Assembly: GCA_004292855.1 (NCBI GenBank)
Contig: RDXN01000030.1
Coordinates: 124,001 to 188,000, forward strand
Direction: 5' to 3'
Length of the DNA: 64,000 nt
Source: Cytophagales bacterium
GTDB taxonomy: Bacteria > Bacteroidota > Bacteroidia > Cytophagales > Spirosomataceae
Shown here: one piece after another, positions 62,600 to 64,000 of the stretch
How the letters are laid out: each line of letters opens with the position of its first letter
Numbering within the stretch: position 1 is the stretch's first letter
The notes under the pieces: generated by a model
The model's database searches: none
The model's input: the letters and a program-made list of their open reading frames with translations, nothing else
What the model was told of the DNA's origin: nothing
Program-made: the position numbers and the translations under genes

Positions 62600-62720
62600 T
62601 TAGCCCCGGCAGGGGCGACATGTCAATAGAAATGTAGATGTGAGCAAATGCAATTAGCCCCGGCAGGGGCGACATGTAAGAAAGACGACCCTCTTTTACA
62701 TGCCGCCCCTACCGGGGTTA
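62600..62720. repeat. REP elements, TTAGCCCCGGCAGGGGCGAC
   Basis: A 24-bp unit (beginning TTAGCCCCGGCAGGGGCGAC) lies at 62600-62623 and again at 62654-62677, and an imperfect inverted copy is at 62698-62720. Each unit contains the CCCCGGCAGGGG palindrome. It separates two convergent genes. Confidence 0.75.
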
Positions 62721-62740
62721 GATACAATCAAAACAGCGTT

Positions 62741-64000
62741 TCAGGCCAACTCCAATTCTTCTTTTTGTTTCTTCACATTCACACTCGGTGGTAGCAATTT
62801 GTACAACACGGGCGTTACAACTCTTGATAGTAACGTACTGGAAATCAGACCTCCAATCAACACATAAGCCAGTGGACTATAGAGCGGATTGTTCTCAACG
62901 GCCAGCGGGATCAGGCCCCCGATGGCCGTGAGTGAAGTTAAGACGATGGGCACGAACCGGATTTCGCCCGCTTCCTGAATGGCCTCGATCAACGGCACGC
63001 CCTCCTCACGGAGTTGATTCGTAAAGTCGACCAGCAGGATCGAGTTTTTGACCTCAATACCGATCAGGGCGATCAGGCCAATAACGGCCACAAACGAGAA
63101 CGGATCACCCGTGAGCAACATGGCTCCAATGGCCCCGATAATGCCCAACGGAATCACCGACAACACAATCAACGTGCTTTTGAGCGTACCAAATTCTAAT
63201 ACCAACACGGCAATGAAACCGAAAATGGTAATCAGGATAATGGTGCCCAAACCACCAAACGATTTCTCTCGGTTTTCTAACTCTCCAGCCGCTTTGTAGG
63301 TAAACCCGGCGGGCATTTTGATGGTGTCGAGCTTCTTAATCAGGTCCGTGTACACATTGTCGACCAGATAACCCGTTTTTACAAAGCCCGTGATGGTGGT
63401 GAAGCGGTCTTTGTCGTAGTGTCGAATCTGGTTGGTGGTAGTCTCAAATTCGAGATCGGCAATTTGCCGAAGCGGGACCGCCGAACCAGTCAACGTGTTT
63501 ACATACAGGTTATTAAGTACACTTTGGTCGGTGATGGCTCCTTTGGGAATAGTCACATTAATGGCGTAATCGTCGGAGCCACCGGTGGCTTTGTAGGTGC
63601 CCACGTTCAGGCCCGCGATGGCGAGCCGGATGGTCCGGTTCACGTCGGCGATGGACATGCCCAGCAGCCCCGCTTTCTCCTTGTTGATCCGAATGCGCAG
63701 GTCAGTTTTGCGGCTTGCCAACGGGTTGTTTATGTAAATCAGCCCCGGCGTTTGCTTTAGTTGGGCCTCCACGCGAGCGGCTACTGTGCGGAGTGTGTCG
63801 AGGTTTTCGCCAAACACCCGGATGGCAATGGGAGCTTCGAGGTCGGGGCCTTGCTCAAAATCTTTTACCTCAATACGGGCGTTGGGGTAGTGCATAAGCT
63901 TGTCGCGGAGCTTGTCGATCAGGGCGCGTTTTTGCTTGGGTGGCATGTCGTTGGTTTGTACGAAAAACTGCCCGAAGTTGGCCGATTCGTTCCGCTGAAT
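62741..64000 (-). CDS. RND efflux permease, C-terminal part
   Basis: The frame is open to the end of the window on the minus strand, so the N-terminal half lies outside. The 420 residues include the porter/docking region (EAPIAIRVFGENLDTLRTVA, LIYINNPLASRKTDLRI) and the second set of membrane helices with GIEVKNSILLVDFTNQLREE and GEIRFVPIVLTSLTAIGGLI, typical AcrB-superfamily motifs. It resembles MMPL/HAE-type permeases for hydrophobic compounds; a metal-export member (CzcA) is not excluded. Partner adaptor and channel genes are not in view. Confidence 0.92.
   Translation of the reverse strand: MQRNESANFGQFFVQTNDMPPKQKRALIDKLRDKLMHYPNARIEVKDFEQGPDLEAPIAIRVFGENLDTLRTVAARVEAQLKQTPGLIYINNPLASRKTDLRIRINKEKAGLLGMSIADVNRTIRLAIAGLNVGTYKATGGSDDYAINVTIPKGAITDQSVLNNLYVNTLTGSAVPLRQIADLEFETTTNQIRHYDKDRFTTITGFVKTGYLVDNVYTDLIKKLDTIKMPAGFTYKAAGELENREKSFGGLGTIILITIFGFIAVLVLEFGTLKSTLIVLSVIPLGIIGAIGAMLLTGDPFSFVAVIGLIALIGIEVKNSILLVDFTNQLREEGVPLIEAIQEAGEIRFVPIVLTSLTAIGGLIPLAVENNPLYSPLAYVLIGGLISSTLLSRVVTPVLYKLLPPSVNVKKQKEELELA

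Noticed and set aside
1-64000. tRNA, rRNA, riboswitch and insertion sequence search by eye
   Set aside because: No cloverleaf ends, rRNA segments, riboswitch cores or transposase frames were recognised; a covariance-model scan would be needed to exclude small RNAs.

Overview
The window looks like chromosomal DNA of a Cytophagales bacterium (Bacteroidetes), most like Spirosoma and its relatives. The evidence is many proteins with C-terminal type IX secretion (T9SS) sorting domains, TonB/plug/CarboxypepD_reg fusions, DUF5606, a DUF1800/DUF1501 pair, Bacteroidetes-type promoters (TTG-N19/20-TAnnTTTG), moderately high GC, and several families of palindromic intergenic repeats. Genus is inferred from gene content, not from a marker gene.

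Region 1 (1-9168) is the most distinctive part. After the 3' end of a TonB-plug surface protein, which appears to carry a frameshift, comes a co-directional cassette. It holds a small precursor peptide with a double-glycine leader and a six-cysteine core, a TlpA-type thioredoxin, a fusion of a catalytically dead C39 domain with VKOR and a thioredoxin, a C39-peptidase ABC transporter (PCAT), an HlyD-like adaptor and a TolC-like outer-membrane channel. I read it as a system that oxidatively folds, trims and secretes a disulfide-rich peptide. Two 9-bp repeats 21 bp apart, matching the LytTR operator layout, lie just upstream of the peptide promoter. The transporter gene carries two in-frame repeat-derived insertions.

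Region 2 (9201-16405) holds a RelE-type toxin-antitoxin pair, the GTPase EngB, a minimal phototrophy module (beta-carotene dioxygenase blh plus a DTE-motif proton-pumping rhodopsin), a DUF5606 protein, an RDD membrane protein, an M20 amidohydrolase, a SixA-like phosphatase lipoprotein and a small secreted protein. Region 3 (16422-25261) holds a secreted M4 metalloprotease, a BlaI/M56 module with two truncated M56-derived paralogues, and an S41 protease. Region 4 (25334-30077) is mostly housekeeping: a DnaQ-type exonuclease, a Gfo/Idh/MocA oxidoreductase, GDP-mannose dehydratase, a SPOR lipoprotein and MurB.

Region 5 (30280-51831, all minus strand) is a surface and secretion block. It has a giant repeat protein of about 3,640 residues with three 609-bp tandem copies, a thioredoxin-fold protein, a small protein sharing the giant's TGGNG module, two S8 proteases and an unknown small protein. 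Region 6 (51983-64000) holds an XRE regulator with a degenerate IrrE-like domain and a clear promoter plus palindrome, DUF1800/DUF1501, a HicAB pair, purE, a LysM protein, a second Gfo/Idh/MocA oxidoreductase, purM, a secreted protein, a cytochrome c lipoprotein and the C-terminal part of an RND efflux pump. No tRNA, rRNA, CRISPR array or IS element was recognised.
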